In this document: positions 48,240 through 58,637 of the stretch, piece after piece | Numbering within the stretch: the first letter of the stretch is position 1 | Layout: each line of letters opens with the position of its first letter | NCBI GenBank assembly: GCA_001770855.1 | Contig: MESE01000096.1 | Location: 275,838-339,837, forward strand | Length of the DNA: 64,000 nt | From: Burkholderiales bacterium RIFCSPLOWO2_02_FULL_57_36 | GTDB taxonomy: Bacteria; Pseudomonadota; Gammaproteobacteria; Burkholderiales; Burkholderiaceae_D | Direction: 5' to 3' | The notes under the pieces: model-generated | Told to the model about the DNA's origin: nothing | The model's database searches: none | What the model saw: only the letters and a program-made list of their open reading frames with translations | Translations under genes and position numbers: made by a program

Positions 48240-50180
48240 TCAGCTGGCCGATTTCTTCACACCGACATCGCGCCAGTGACTGTTTTTCATTAAGGCGATG
48301 AACTCGTCCGCCATCAATGCGGGACGGAACACGAAGCCCTGCCCCATGTCGCATTCGTGCTCATCCAGAAACCGGAGCTGCCGTTCGGTTTCAATACCTT
48401 CGGCAACCACCTGGATACGGAGGCTCTTGGCCATGGCGATGATGGCGGTGACAATCGCCTCGTCGTTCGGGTCATGACCGATGCCGATGATGAACGATCG
48501 GTCGATCTTCAGCACTGAAATGGGAAACCGTTTGAGGTAGGCGAGCGATGAATAGCCGGTACCGAAATCGTCCACCGAAATGCGCATGCCGAGGTCGCAC
48601 ACCTGGCGCAGCACCGCCTCGGTATTCTCTTCATGCCGCATCAGGGTACTCTCGGTAATCTCGATCGTGATCAGCGCCGGATCGGCGCTGGTTTCGCGCA
48701 GCAGCGCGATCAAGTCGTTCACCAGCATTTTTTGCTGGAACTGGCGAGCAGATAAATTCACGACCATCCGTACCGGACGAACGCCCATCGTACCGAAGTC
48801 ACGACATTGCCGGCATGCCGTGCGCAACACCCAGCTTCCGATAGGTAAGATCAGTCCGCTATCCTCCGCTATCGTAATGAATTCCGACGGCATGCGCAGC
48901 CCTTGCTGCGGATGAATGCAGCGCAACAGCGCCTCGGCAGCGACGATCAGCCCGGTACGCAACTCCACGATCGGTTGATAGTGGAGCACGAACTGATCGG
49001 CTTCAATGGCAACGCGCAAGTCGTACTCGATCGCCATTCGATGCTGAGCCCGCGTGGTCATTTCCGCGGCATAGAAATAGTAGCTGTTTTGTCCGATTTC
49101 CTTGGCGCGATACATGGCGACGTCGGCGTTGTGCAACAGCTCATCGGCGTTTTTCCCATCGCTTGGATAGAGCGCAATGCCGACGCTGCCAGTGACGTGA
49201 ATCGTGTGGCCCTCAGCCTTGAACTCGGGGATGAAGCTGTCGAGAATCTTGCGTACCAGCGGCAAAGTGTCGTCGGTGTGCTGAAGACCCGGCAGGATGA
49301 GCACGTACTCGTCGCCGCCAAGGCGTGCAACGGTATCGCCGGCGCGCACGGATTCAGTCAGCCGCCGTCCGACCGCCTTCAGCAACTTGTCGCCGACCAT
49401 GTGCCCCAAGCTGTCGTTGATCGTCTTGAAGCGATCGATGTCGAGCAGTAACACGGCAACCGTTCGACCGCTGCGGCTTGCTTCACGCATCGCCAGTTGC
49501 AAGTGATCCTGCAACAACGCGCGATTCGGCAGACTCGTCAATACGTCATGATGGGCCAGGTGAAACAAGCGCTCCTCGGCACGCTTGCGCTCGGCGTTTT
49601 CGCTTTGCAGCAACATGTTCGCCTCGATGGAGCCGCGTAACGCGCGCCAGACAATGGAAGCACCGGCTGCAAGGAAAATCGCGACCACGATTAACGCTAT
49701 CAGCGCCGTGGCGAGGAATGGCAGCGCCTGTTCCCATGGCACACCGATGATGGACAGTGCTGCCGCCAATGCTCCGATCTCGATCAGGAGCGCCCAGAAT
49801 CCCGCCTGCGGCCGAATGAACAACGTCGCCGTCACGACCGGAAACACCAGCGCCAGCGGAACCACCCCTTCGGTAACGACGGGTCCGTAAGCCGACATAC
49901 CGGCAACGGTGGCGAACACCATTTGCAGCGTCATCACCCATGCGCCATAGGTGGTTCCGCGCCGGTTGAGCCGGAACGCATAGGCATGGAGCGGCAGCGC
50001 GACGATACCGAGAATCGCTTTTACAGTATCGCTGTACAGGACGTTAGCGGCGATGAAGAGGAGGTCGAGAAAAACCAGCGCAATCACCACCACGGCGAAG
50101 CCACGGTTGAGGGCGCGCCGCAAGGGATCCTCGGTCTCGACCTGGATTGCCCATTGCCAGAAACGTTTGATGCGCGCCAT
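48240..50180 (-). CDS. Membrane GGDEF-EAL protein (cyclic-di-GMP turnover)
   Basis: From Met at 50180 this is a 646-residue protein. An N-terminal integral-membrane sensor of about six helices (about 20-190), unlike MASE1, is followed by a coiled linker, a GGDEF domain (about 205-365) with RLGGDEYVLILPG and an RAGD inhibitory I-site, and an EAL domain (about 380-630) with EALLRCIHP, ITEST, and DDFGTGYSSLAYLKRFP. All main catalytic motifs look intact, so it may both make and degrade cyclic di-GMP. The open frame extends to 50486, but those 102 codons look non-coding. It is divergent from a second GGDEF-EAL gene. Confidence 0.87.
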   Translation of the reverse strand: MARIKRFWQWAIQVETEDPLRRALNRGFAVVVIALVFLDLLFIAANVLYSDTVKAILGIVALPLHAYAFRLNRRGTTYGAWVMTLQMVFATVAGMSAYGPVVTEGVVPLALVFPVVTATLFIRPQAGFWALLIEIGALAAALSIIGVPWEQALPFLATALIALIVVAIFLAAGASIVWRALRGSIEANMLLQSENAERKRAEERLFHLAHHDVLTSLPNRALLQDHLQLAMREASRSGRTVAVLLLDIDRFKTINDSLGHMVGDKLLKAVGRRLTESVRAGDTVARLGGDEYVLILPGLQHTDDTLPLVRKILDSFIPEFKAEGHTIHVTGSVGIALYPSDGKNADELLHNADVAMYRAKEIGQNSYYFYAAEMTTRAQHRMAIEYDLRVAIEADQFVLHYQPIVELRTGLIVAAEALLRCIHPQQGLRMPSEFITIAEDSGLILPIGSWVLRTACRQCRDFGTMGVRPVRMVVNLSARQFQQKMLVNDLIALLRETSADPALITIEITESTLMRHEENTEAVLRQVCDLGMRISVDDFGTGYSSLAYLKRFPISVLKIDRSFIIGIGHDPNDEAIVTAIIAMAKSLRIQVVAEGIETERQLRFLDEHECDMGQGFVFRPALMADEFIALMKNSHWRDVGVKKSAS

Positions 50181-50500
50181 AACGAGCCTTACGGATAAAG
50201 CATATTGCAAAGAAGAGAAAGAGCCGGCGAAGTGTGGAAACCGCGGCTTATCCCGATGTTGGCCGCCATCGTAACCTCCTCCGATGTAGTAATTGCGATC
50301 TGATCTGACAGTTGCCCGTCTTCCCTCGTGAACCTTCCGTCTCAAAATCGTGTCTGATCGTGCTAGCAGCCTGTCGGCCTCCAGTACGAGTGATTCGAAC
50401 ACTTTTGTTGGCGTTGACATACTAGAGAGGTGAGCGTTCCTTCGCTTTTGGATTTTCTTCGACCTCCGTACTTTCGGAGGCATCATTTCGTGGCTGAAAC
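50181..50500. other. Divergent promoter region between two GGDEF-EAL genes
   Basis: This 320-bp gap separates the two start codons (less if the minus-strand gene starts further upstream). An inverted repeat CCTCCG / CGGAGG (50463-50480) lies 21 bp before the plus-strand gene. I see no gene in it. Confidence 0.5.
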
Positions 50501-53500
50501 ATGCAGACTCAGATGATCCGCCGGGGTGGTGATATCCTCGTTCTCGCCCTTATCTATTACATTACCGCCCGATTCAGCTTGCTGCTGGCCCTCCCCCCCG
50601 GATATGCTGCACCCATCTGGCCTGCCGCGGGAATTGCGCTGGCCGCAGTCCTCATCTTCGGCAAACGCGTGGCACCCGGCATCTGGCTGGGGTCGTTTCT
50701 GGCCAATGTTGCTGTCTCATTCGATGCCACCAGCACCACCTTGCTTGTGAAATCGCTGCTCTTGCCAGCCGGTCTCGGCGCCGGCGCCACCTTCCAGGCC
50801 ATCGCTGGCGCGATCCTGATTCGCCGCTTCGTGGGCTTCCCGACGCCGCTGGACCGGGAACAGGATGTGATCAAGTTTCTCGGTCTGGGCGGGCCGGCCA
50901 GTTGCGTGATTGGTGCCAGCGTGGGCGTGACAATACTGCTACTTGCCGGTATGTTGCCGGCAGATAGTTATGCCTTCAGCTGGTGGACCTGGTGGATCGG
51001 GGACGCGATTGGCGTACTGGTCGTGACGCCGCTGGTACTGACATGGTTCGGGCAGCCGCACGCTATCTGGCGGCGCCGGCGCAAAACGGTGGCACTCCCT
51101 ATTTGTCTGGCATTTGCGGTGATCCTCGGCGTTTTTACCGGCGGCAATGAACCGATTTTTGCTTCCCCGCAGACTCTGGCTGCCTGGTCCGTGCTTGCCG
51201 GCGGGATGGCGTTCACGGGCTTGCTCGGCGCGTTCCTGCTCGTGACAAGCGGCCATGCCATGTTGTTCGAGCAATTGGTCGCCCAACGCACGAACGACCT
51301 GCAGCGCACACGCCAGGCCGAGCAGGCCGCGCTGCAGCTGGCTGTCATCGTCACCTCTTCCGACGACGCCATCATCGGCAAGACGCTAGCCGGCACTATC
51401 GTCAGCTGGAACGCCGGTGCCGAGCGCATGTACGGCTACAGTGCCAGCGAGATGCTCGGCCGACCGATTTCGAGCCTGGCCCCGCCCGAGTTGGCCGACG
51501 AGACCTCGGGCATTCTGGAGCGCCTGCAGCGAGGCGAGCGGGTCGAACACCTCGAAACCGTGCGGGTGCGCAAGGACGGCCACCGCATCGATGTGTCGCT
51601 CACCATTTCCCCAATACGCGACTCCGAGGGCATGGTGACTGGCGCTTCGGCGATTGCGCGCGACATCAGCGAGCGCAAGCGCGCCGAGGAAGCGTTGCGG
51701 GAGAGCGAACAAAAGTATCGGCTGCTCTGGGAAACCACCACCGATGCCGTCATTCTGATGGACCAGGAAACCCGGATTCGATTTGCCAACCCTTCCGTGG
51801 CGGAAGTTTTCGGCCATCCCCCCGAGACGCTTATAGGAGAGAAGGTGGCAATACTTCAACCCGAGCGTCTGCGCAAGGCCCATCTCCAGGGCCTCCAACG
51901 TTATCTGGAGACAGGCGTCAAAAAACTTGACTGGCGTCACACGGAGCTGGTTGCATTACATCAGGATGGTCACGAATTCCCTGTGGAAATATCTTTTAGC
52001 CATATTAAACCAGGACTATTTTCCGGTTTCATTCGCGACATCAGCGAGCGCAAGCACGCCGAGGAAGCTTTGCGGGAAAGGGAGGCACGGATTCGGCGCC
52101 TGGTGGACGCCAATATCATCGGCATATTTATCGGCGATTTGAGTGGCCGCATCAGTGAAGCGAATGACGCCTTCCTGAAAATTTCCGGCTATTCAAGGGA
52201 CGACGTGTTAGCGGGAAAATTCCGCTGGACTGACATAACGCCGCCGCAATACGATGCGGTGGATCAACATGCCCTTGAAGAACTCAAGAAGACCGGGCGT
52301 TGCACGCCTTTTGAGAAGGAATACGTCCGCAAAGACGGCAGCCTCATTCCGGTACTGTTGGCCAGCGCCCTGTTCGAAGGATCGCAGGATGAGGGAGTCA
52401 GCTTCGTGCTCGACCTGACTGAGCGCAAGCAGGCCGAAGAGCGCATCCACCATATGGCCGACCATGATGCATTGACTGGATTGCCCAATCGCGCTCTGTT
52501 GCAGGACCGCATGCATCAGGCAATTGCCTTTGCGCATCGTAACCGGAGCCAGGTGGCGATTTTGTTCATCGACCTCGATTATTTCAAGAATATCAACGAC
52601 TCGCTCGGCCACCACATCGGCGATCAAGTGTTAAAAATGGCTGCAATGCGGTTACAACAATGCCTGCGCAAAGGCGATAGCGTCGCCCGGCTGGGCGGCG
52701 ACGAATTCGTCCTCGTCCTGCCTTTGCTGGGCGACAGCAGCGATGCCGCACGGGTGGCGCGAAAGGCGCTCGATACCCTGACGCAGCCTTTCAGTGTCGA
52801 AGTCAACGAGTTGCATCTGAGCGGCAGCATTGGCATCAGCCTCTATCCCGATGACGGTCTTGATGTCGACTCCCTGATGCGCACCGCTGATACCGCGATG
52901 TACCATGCCAAGGAAATGGGGCGCGGCAATTTCCAGTTCTTCACGGCCGCGCTCAACCAGGCAGCCCAGCAGCGTCTTGACGTCGGCAACCGCTTGCGCC
53001 AGGCGTTAGCGCAGGATGAATTCATCCTGCATTACCAGCCGCAGGTGGAAATGGAAAGCGGCATGACATTTTCTACCGAAGCGCTGCTGCGGTGGCAGCC
53101 GCCGGGAAAACATCCGATTTCCTGTGGCGACTTTATCGCGAACGCGGAAGAGTCCGGCCTGATCTTGCCGATCGGCGAGTGGGCATTGCGCCAGGCGTGT
53201 AGGCAACTGAAAATATGGCACGATGCCGGCCATCCGAAATTGAAAATGGCTGTCAATATCTCACCCCGGCAGATCGAGCAAGCCGACTTCTGCGGCCTGG
53301 TCGGGCAGATCCTCGCCGAAGCAGGAATCCCCGCCTGCGCCCTCGAGCTGGAAATCACCGAAAGCATCCTGCTGGAGCGCAGCGAATTCAATCTTGCCAC
53401 GCTGACCCAGCTTAGCGACATGGGAATACAGCTGTCGGTGGACGATTTCGGCACCGGCTATTCCAGCTTATCCTACCTGCAGCGCTTTCCGGTGCATGCG

Positions 53501-53755
53501 CTCAAAATTGACCAGTCGTTTGTGCGCGACATCGACATAGATCCGAATGACACCGCACTGATCACGGCCATCATCGGGATGGCCAACAGCCTGCACCTGA
53601 AGGTGATAGCGGAAGGGGTGGAAACCCTGCAACAGGCTCAATTTCTCCTGAAGCACGGCTGCCTTGCGGCACAAGGTTTTTATTACAGCGAGGCCGTGGC
53701 GGCCGAAATGCTGTTGGAATTACTCAAGTCGAATTCGGCGTCAAAAAACGTCTGA
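50501..53755 (+). CDS. MASE1-PAS-PAS-PAS-GGDEF-EAL sensor protein
   Basis: This 1084-residue inner-membrane protein has a MASE1 sensor of about eight helices (about 10-260, LPPGYAAPIWPAAGIALAA), then three PAS/PAC units beginning near 278, 407 and 533 (RDISERKRAEEAL, RDISERKHAEEAL and LDLTERKQAEERI at their ends), a GGDEF domain (about 645-805, RLGGDEFVLVLP with RKGD I-site) and an EAL domain (about 820-1070, EALLRWQPP, ITESILL, DDFGTGYSSLSYLQRFP). Both catalytic centres look complete. It is divergent from the smaller GGDEF-EAL gene. The start may be 50501 or the Met at the fifth codon. Confidence 0.92.
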   Translation: MQTQMIRRGGDILVLALIYYITARFSLLLALPPGYAAPIWPAAGIALAAVLIFGKRVAPGIWLGSFLANVAVSFDATSTTLLVKSLLLPAGLGAGATFQAIAGAILIRRFVGFPTPLDREQDVIKFLGLGGPASCVIGASVGVTILLLAGMLPADSYAFSWWTWWIGDAIGVLVVTPLVLTWFGQPHAIWRRRRKTVALPICLAFAVILGVFTGGNEPIFASPQTLAAWSVLAGGMAFTGLLGAFLLVTSGHAMLFEQLVAQRTNDLQRTRQAEQAALQLAVIVTSSDDAIIGKTLAGTIVSWNAGAERMYGYSASEMLGRPISSLAPPELADETSGILERLQRGERVEHLETVRVRKDGHRIDVSLTISPIRDSEGMVTGASAIARDISERKRAEEALRESEQKYRLLWETTTDAVILMDQETRIRFANPSVAEVFGHPPETLIGEKVAILQPERLRKAHLQGLQRYLETGVKKLDWRHTELVALHQDGHEFPVEISFSHIKPGLFSGFIRDISERKHAEEALREREARIRRLVDANIIGIFIGDLSGRISEANDAFLKISGYSRDDVLAGKFRWTDITPPQYDAVDQHALEELKKTGRCTPFEKEYVRKDGSLIPVLLASALFEGSQDEGVSFVLDLTERKQAEERIHHMADHDALTGLPNRALLQDRMHQAIAFAHRNRSQVAILFIDLDYFKNINDSLGHHIGDQVLKMAAMRLQQCLRKGDSVARLGGDEFVLVLPLLGDSSDAARVARKALDTLTQPFSVEVNELHLSGSIGISLYPDDGLDVDSLMRTADTAMYHAKEMGRGNFQFFTAALNQAAQQRLDVGNRLRQALAQDEFILHYQPQVEMESGMTFSTEALLRWQPPGKHPISCGDFIANAEESGLILPIGEWALRQACRQLKIWHDAGHPKLKMAVNISPRQIEQADFCGLVGQILAEAGIPACALELEITESILLERSEFNLATLTQLSDMGIQLSVDDFGTGYSSLSYLQRFPVHALKIDQSFVRDIDIDPNDTALITAIIGMANSLHLKVIAEGVETLQQAQFLLKHGCLAAQGFYYSEAVAAEMLLELLKSNSASKNV

Positions 53756-53823
53756 TCGGCGCTGCCGCCGCGCAGTCGGCCTTTGGGCGGCGATGACAGT
53801 TTCGGCAACGCACCTCCAGCCGC

Positions 53824-55590
53824 TCATATCAACTCGTCCGGCGGCTCATCGAAGGTTTTGAAAAGAGCGATTTGCAATCGCGAATGCAGCCTGGCGAGCG
53901 GCTTCCAGCTAGTCAAGGCAATCATTGCCGCGCCCAGAAGTACATAATTGAACCATTCCGCCGGCGGCAGAATCCGCTGGCTCAGGGACACGATCATGAA
54001 CAGGATGCCGATAATCGATGCGATCGGAATGATATCTGAAACAATACGCCGCGCCTTTCCGGTGTGGCGCCCGGCAAATTCCTGCGTGATGCCTAATTCG
54101 GCCAGCAGCATGCTCAATGCCTTGATCTTGAAATAGGTGGCGATCATGAACGGCAACGAAATCAGCAATGCGCCGCTCCAGATAATTGTCCGTTGAATAT
54201 TTTCGTCGGCAATCCACCCGCTCATGAGCCCTTCAATGATTCCAACGAGATATACGCCGGCGATGAACACGGCCGCAATCAGCGCGCAGTTCACCAGAAT
54301 CTGCAGCAGAATGCGAAAAATGATTTTTGCCAGTACCGCCCGATCGCCTTGCAACTGCACACCGGCAAGCCATGCGGTGTAACGTCCGAACGGATACGTC
54401 AGTCGTTTCGGCAAGGTCTTGGCGGCGCCGGCCGCCAATGGATCCGCCAGTTTGATCAGGTAAGGCGTCAGCAAGGTCGTGATTGCCGAAACCGCCACCA
54501 CGATGGGAAACAGGAATTCGCTGGTGACTTTCAGTGTCAATCCCAGGGTGGCGATAATGAAGGAAAATTCACCGATCTGCGCCAACCCCATACCGACCTT
54601 CATCGAAGTGCGGCCGTCCTCGCCCGCAGCAAATGCTCCAAGACTGCAAGTCAGCACCTTGCCGATCACCACTGCCAGCGTAATGACCGTAATCGGCAGC
54701 GCATACGTGATGAATACCCCCGGGTCGAACAACAATCCGATGGTCACGAAAAAAATTGCGCTGAACATATCCCGGATCGGTTCGATCAGGCGTTCGATCA
54801 AACGCAGTTCTCGCGCCTCGGCCATGATGGCGCCGATCATGAATGCCCCCAGCGCAATACTGTAATTCAGTTTCAGGACCAGCAGCGAGAAGCCGAAACA
54901 CAATCCAAGCACAGTCACCAGCAGCATCTCGTTACTTTGAAATTTCGCCGCATAGGCAATCAAGCGCGGCACCATCAAGATGCCCAGCACCAGGCTGACG
55001 ATCATGAAAAGCGACAATTTTCCGACCGTGGAAAACACGTCGCCCGCATCGACCGAACCATGCATGGCGATACCCGACAACAATGCAATCATGCCGATTG
55101 CAAGAATATCTTCAACGATCAGGATGCCGAAGATCAGCTGTGCGAATTTCTCTTTCTTCAATCCGAGTTCGTCGAGCGCCTTGACGATAATCGTGGTCGA
55201 TGAAATGGCCAGCATCGCGCCGAGAAAAATCGAATCCATCATGTTCCAGCCGAAGAACTGGCCGATCGCATAACCGATGCCGATCATGACGCTTATTTCC
55301 ATCAGCGCCGCAACCACCGCGGTCACGCCGACACGAATAAGTTTTTTCAAGCTGAATTCCAGCCCGAGGGAAAACATCAGGAAAACCACGCCCAGTTCCG
55401 CGAGGATCTTGGTCGTATATTCATCCTGAATCAGCTGGAACGGCGGCGTGTAGGGTCCAAGAATGACACCCGCGATAATGTAGCCAAGCACCACCGGTTG
55501 TTTGAGCCGATGAAACACGATCGTGATAATCCCTGCGATCAGCATGATCATCGCCAAATCCTGAATAAATCCAGCGCCTGCTCCGTGCAT
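53824..55590 (-). CDS. Kef-type cation/proton antiporter (CPA2 family)
   Basis: This 588-residue membrane protein has the CPA2 fold of about 12-13 helices in the first 390 residues (LKQPVVLGYIIAGVILGP, ELGVVFLMFSLGLEFSLKKL, GAMLAISSTTIIVKALDELG). Four more helices lie in the C-terminal third. It lacks the TrkA-N NAD-binding domain of KefB/KefC, which places it nearer to the shorter Kef/YbaL-like exchangers. It would export K+ or Na+ in exchange for protons. It is monocistronic, convergent with the MASE1 gene and tandem with eda-edd. Confidence 0.85.
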   Translation of the reverse strand: MHGAGAGFIQDLAMIMLIAGIITIVFHRLKQPVVLGYIIAGVILGPYTPPFQLIQDEYTTKILAELGVVFLMFSLGLEFSLKKLIRVGVTAVVAALMEISVMIGIGYAIGQFFGWNMMDSIFLGAMLAISSTTIIVKALDELGLKKEKFAQLIFGILIVEDILAIGMIALLSGIAMHGSVDAGDVFSTVGKLSLFMIVSLVLGILMVPRLIAYAAKFQSNEMLLVTVLGLCFGFSLLVLKLNYSIALGAFMIGAIMAEARELRLIERLIEPIRDMFSAIFFVTIGLLFDPGVFITYALPITVITLAVVIGKVLTCSLGAFAAGEDGRTSMKVGMGLAQIGEFSFIIATLGLTLKVTSEFLFPIVVAVSAITTLLTPYLIKLADPLAAGAAKTLPKRLTYPFGRYTAWLAGVQLQGDRAVLAKIIFRILLQILVNCALIAAVFIAGVYLVGIIEGLMSGWIADENIQRTIIWSGALLISLPFMIATYFKIKALSMLLAELGITQEFAGRHTGKARRIVSDIIPIASIIGILFMIVSLSQRILPPAEWFNYVLLGAAMIALTSWKPLARLHSRLQIALFKTFDEPPDELI

Positions 55591-55859
55591 GTGGGGTGCG
55601 TTCCTTCAATGATGGTGAAATGTGGATGTTCCGGCGTGGGTAGCGAACGGTGCCGGCCTAAGCAACGCAGCCGATATCGCAGAAGGCAGTATATACGGTG
55701 TCCGCCGCAATATCGCGTGTAAAGGCCCTATCGATGATCGTGTTTTAAAACAAATTCGCTGCGTCGGCCTTTACGATGATCGTTGTCGATCCATGACGAA
55801 CCAATGCTGCGAAGCTGATCGCTACAATCGGTATGAACAGCGCAATGGCTGCGACGAAA

Positions 55860-56495
55860 TCACGTACGTAATGCGCACGCCGCGCGGGCGAGCGCGGTCA
55901 GCCGCGTCCAGTCGCCGGCTGCCACCGCATCGTTTGGCGTCAGCCACGATCCGCCGACGCACGCAACATTCCGGCATGCCAGGAATGCCGGCGCGGTATC
56001 CTGCGAGATACCGCCGGTAGGGCAGAAAACCACGTCCGGCAATGGACCGGCAATGGCGTTCAGCATGCCGATGCCGCCAGCGGGAACGGCAGGAAAAAGT
56101 TTCAGCTGACTAAATCCCGCTTCGCGGGCCGCCATCACTTCCGATGGCGTCATCACGCCGGGCAGCAAGGGCAAACCGCTTTTCCGTGCGGCGTCGATCA
56201 GGGATGCGGTCAGGCCCGGAGATACGCCGAATACCGCGCCGGCATCGCGCGCGGCGAAAAATTCGTCGGCCCGGGTCAGGGTTCCGACGCCGACAATCGC
56301 TTGCGGCACCCGTTCCGCAATGGCACGAATGGCCGACAAGCCGTGCGCGGTGCGCAGCGTCACTTCCAGCACGCGAACGCCGCCGGCAACCAATGCTTCG
56401 GCCAGCGGCACCGCATGGTCGGGATTATCGATGGCGATCACCGGAATTACCGGCGATGCCTGCATGATTTCCAACAGGGTCATGGTTGATTTCAT
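55860..56495 (-). CDS. eda: 2-keto-3-deoxy-6-phosphogluconate (KDPG) aldolase
   Basis: This 211-residue class I aldolase splits KDPG into pyruvate and glyceraldehyde 3-phosphate. Features are VLEVTLRT (with catalytic Glu), [12 protein letters not shown], the KLFPA motif whose Lys forms the Schiff base, and FCPTGGIS (phosphate binding). It is coupled to edd by a 4-bp ATGA overlap; a second Met four codons in (MTLLEIM) is an alternative start. Confidence 0.96.
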   Translation of the reverse strand: MKSTMTLLEIMQASPVIPVIAIDNPDHAVPLAEALVAGGVRVLEVTLRTAHGLSAIRAIAERVPQAIVGVGTLTRADEFFAARDAGAVFGVSPGLTASLIDAARKSGLPLLPGVMTPSEVMAAREAGFSQLKLFPAVPAGGIGMLNAIAGPLPDVVFCPTGGISQDTAPAFLACRNVACVGGSWLTPNDAVAAGDWTRLTALARAACALRT

Positions 56496-58408
56496 CTGTT
56501 CTCTCTGATCATGGTATCTTCATCGGAAAATGGCGCCGCATCGGCATGGGGCAGCATCGCCCCGCCTTGCTTGACGTTCGCCACGAGCGGCGGCAGGGCA
56601 AAGGTGGTTGCACCCTCTTCCGCCGTACTCACGGTGTGGCGGAACATTGCAAACAATTCGCGCCCCATTGCCACCTGGTTGGCCGACAGATCGGCTGGCG
56701 CAGTGTCTCGCGCCGACCATTCCGGCTCCGGCACCAATGCCTGCAGCACGCCGGCTTCGGCATCCACCCGCATCATGTCACCGTTACGCACGCGGCCCAA
56801 TGCGCCGCCTGCCAGCGCCTCCGGCGATACGTGGATTGCCGCAGGCACTTTGCCGGACGCGCCCGACATGCGGCCATCGGTAACCAATGCGACGCGATGG
56901 CCGGCATCTTGCAGACTGCCAAGCGCCGGCGTCAATGAGTGCAGTTCCGGCATGCCGTTGGCGCGCGGCCCCTGGAACCGGACCACTGCCACGAAATCGC
57001 GATTCAATTCACCCGCGTGGAAAGCATCCATCAATGCTTCCTGTGAATCGAAAACAATTGCCGGCGCCTCAACCACGCGATACTGCTGCTTGACCGCAGA
57101 GACCTTGATGACCGCACGCCCAAGGTTGCCGGACAGCAGCCGCAAGCCGCCATCGGCCGCGAACGGGGCGGCGGCGGATCGCAAGACATTTTCATCGCCG
57201 CTGATTTCCGCGGCCGGCTTCCAGATCACTTCATCGTCTTGCAAAAACGGTTCCGCGCAATGCGCACGCAAGCCTTTTCCAAGGATCGTCATGACATCGT
57301 CGTGCAACAGGCCGGCGTCGAGCAACTCGCGGATAACAAATCCGGGTCCCCCGGCTGCCTGGAAGTGATTGACGTCCGCCTCGCCGTTCGGATAAATGCG
57401 GGTAATCAATGGCACCGCCGAAGACAGTTCGTTGAAGTCGTCCCAATCGGTTACGATACCCGCCGCCTTCGCGATGGCAATCAGGTGCATTGTATGGTTG
57501 GTGGAACCGCCGGTGGCCAGCAGCATCACAATCGCATTGACGATGGATTTTTCATCCACCACCTGTCCGACCGGCGTATAGCGTCCGCCCAGTTCGCTGA
57601 TATCAATCGCGGTTCGCGTCGCCGCGGCCGTCAAGGCGGTGCGCAGCGGCGTGTTGGGCGTGACGAATGCACTGCTCGGCACATGCAGTCCCATTACTTC
57701 CATCAGCATCTGGTTGCTGTTGGCCGTGCCGTAAAAGGTGCAGGTACCAGGACCGTGATACGACTGCGCTTCCGCTTCCAGCAAGGCTGCGCGGTCAAGT
57801 TTTCCTTGCGCGTACAGTTGCCGGATTCTGGATTTTTCAGAGTTCGGAAGGCCGGTTGTCATCGGTCCGCCGGGAATGAATACCGCGGGCAGATGTCCAA
57901 AATGCAGCGCGCCGATCAGCAGGCCGGGCACGATCTTGTCGCATATCCCCAGATAAACCGCTGCGTCGAACATATTGTGCGACAGCGCAACAGCGGTTGC
58001 CATGGCGATCGTATCGCGCGAAAACAGCGAAAGCTCCATGCCGGGCTGGCCCTGCGTGACGCCGTCGCACATTGCGGGCACGCCGCCGGCAAACTGGGCA
58101 ACGCCGCCGGCCGCTCGGGCCGCATCCTTGATGATCTTCGGGAAATGCTCAAACGGCTGATGCGCCGACAGCATGTCGTTGTACGATGACACGATCGCCA
58201 CTGACGGCTGCTTTTGCTGCCTCAGTACAAGTTTGTCATTCGCAGGAAAGGCAGCAAAGCCATGTGCAAGATTGGTACAGGAAAGGGCGCCGCGCTGTGG
58301 CCCATGCCGGCGCGCAGCCTCCAGGCGCGTCAGATAAGCGCTTCGATACGGTTCGCTTTTTTTTGCGATGCGGCCGGTAACGCTGGTCAGGACTGGATGA
58401 ACAGACAT
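56492..58408 (-). CDS. edd: 6-phosphogluconate dehydratase
   Basis: This 638-residue Fe-S dehydratase makes KDPG from 6-phosphogluconate, the committed step of the Entner-Doudoroff pathway. Cluster-binding cysteines are seen in the [16 protein letters not shown] and [11 protein letters not shown] motifs, with [10 protein letters not shown] and [23 protein letters not shown] further on. Length equals the Edd family. It precedes eda in an operon and is divergent from pgi across a 229-bp control region with a HexR-type site. Confidence 0.96.
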   Translation of the reverse strand: MSVHPVLTSVTGRIAKKSEPYRSAYLTRLEAARRHGPQRGALSCTNLAHGFAAFPANDKLVLRQQKQPSVAIVSSYNDMLSAHQPFEHFPKIIKDAARAAGGVAQFAGGVPAMCDGVTQGQPGMELSLFSRDTIAMATAVALSHNMFDAAVYLGICDKIVPGLLIGALHFGHLPAVFIPGGPMTTGLPNSEKSRIRQLYAQGKLDRAALLEAEAQSYHGPGTCTFYGTANSNQMLMEVMGLHVPSSAFVTPNTPLRTALTAAATRTAIDISELGGRYTPVGQVVDEKSIVNAIVMLLATGGSTNHTMHLIAIAKAAGIVTDWDDFNELSSAVPLITRIYPNGEADVNHFQAAGGPGFVIRELLDAGLLHDDVMTILGKGLRAHCAEPFLQDDEVIWKPAAEISGDENVLRSAAAPFAADGGLRLLSGNLGRAVIKVSAVKQQYRVVEAPAIVFDSQEALMDAFHAGELNRDFVAVVRFQGPRANGMPELHSLTPALGSLQDAGHRVALVTDGRMSGASGKVPAAIHVSPEALAGGALGRVRNGDMMRVDAEAGVLQALVPEPEWSARDTAPADLSANQVAMGRELFAMFRHTVSTAEEGATTFALPPLVANVKQGGAMLPHADAAPFSDEDTMIRENR

Positions 58409-58536
58409 GATCGAATCCTTGGCAAGATGATTAAATGAAATAATACTACACAGACTCTCTTAAAAAAATGGAAATCCAGGTTTATTCTGCTTGTTAAATA
58501 CATTAATCGATGTAAATTTTATGAGGTTTCTGCTGA

Positions 58537-58565
58537 GGAATATCAATATTGTATATTGATATTCC
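58537..58565. promoter_or_regulatory. Perfect 29-bp palindrome in the edd-pgi control region
   Basis: Two 12-bp arms (GGAATATCAATA and its exact complement TATTGATATTCC) flank a 5-bp TTGTA centre. It is AT-rich, without a U-tract, and lies between divergent genes, so it reads as an operator for a dimeric regulator. It ends 6 bp before the HexR-type site and differs from it in sequence. Confidence 0.65.
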
Positions 58566-58571
58566 AGGATT

Positions 58572-58586
58572 TGTAGTGAAATTACA
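58572..58586. promoter_or_regulatory. Putative HexR operator
   Basis: TGTAGTGAAATTACA agrees at 13 of 15 positions with the TGTAATTAAATTACA-type HexR consensus known from gammaproteobacteria. hexR itself lies 1.8 kb away. The site ends 11 bp before a TATAGT box at 58598-58603, a possible -10 for pgi, so bound repressor would block that promoter. A second related half-site (AATTACA) is at 58610-58616. Confidence 0.65.
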
Positions 58587-58637
58587 GATTGATCGAGTAT
58601 AGTTACACCAATTACAATTTTTCCCAAAGTGTGCCCT

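Noticed and set aside
47448..48279. Open frames inside the 47.4-48.2 kb region
   Set aside because: They are low-complexity translations of inverted repeats on both strands and resemble no protein family.
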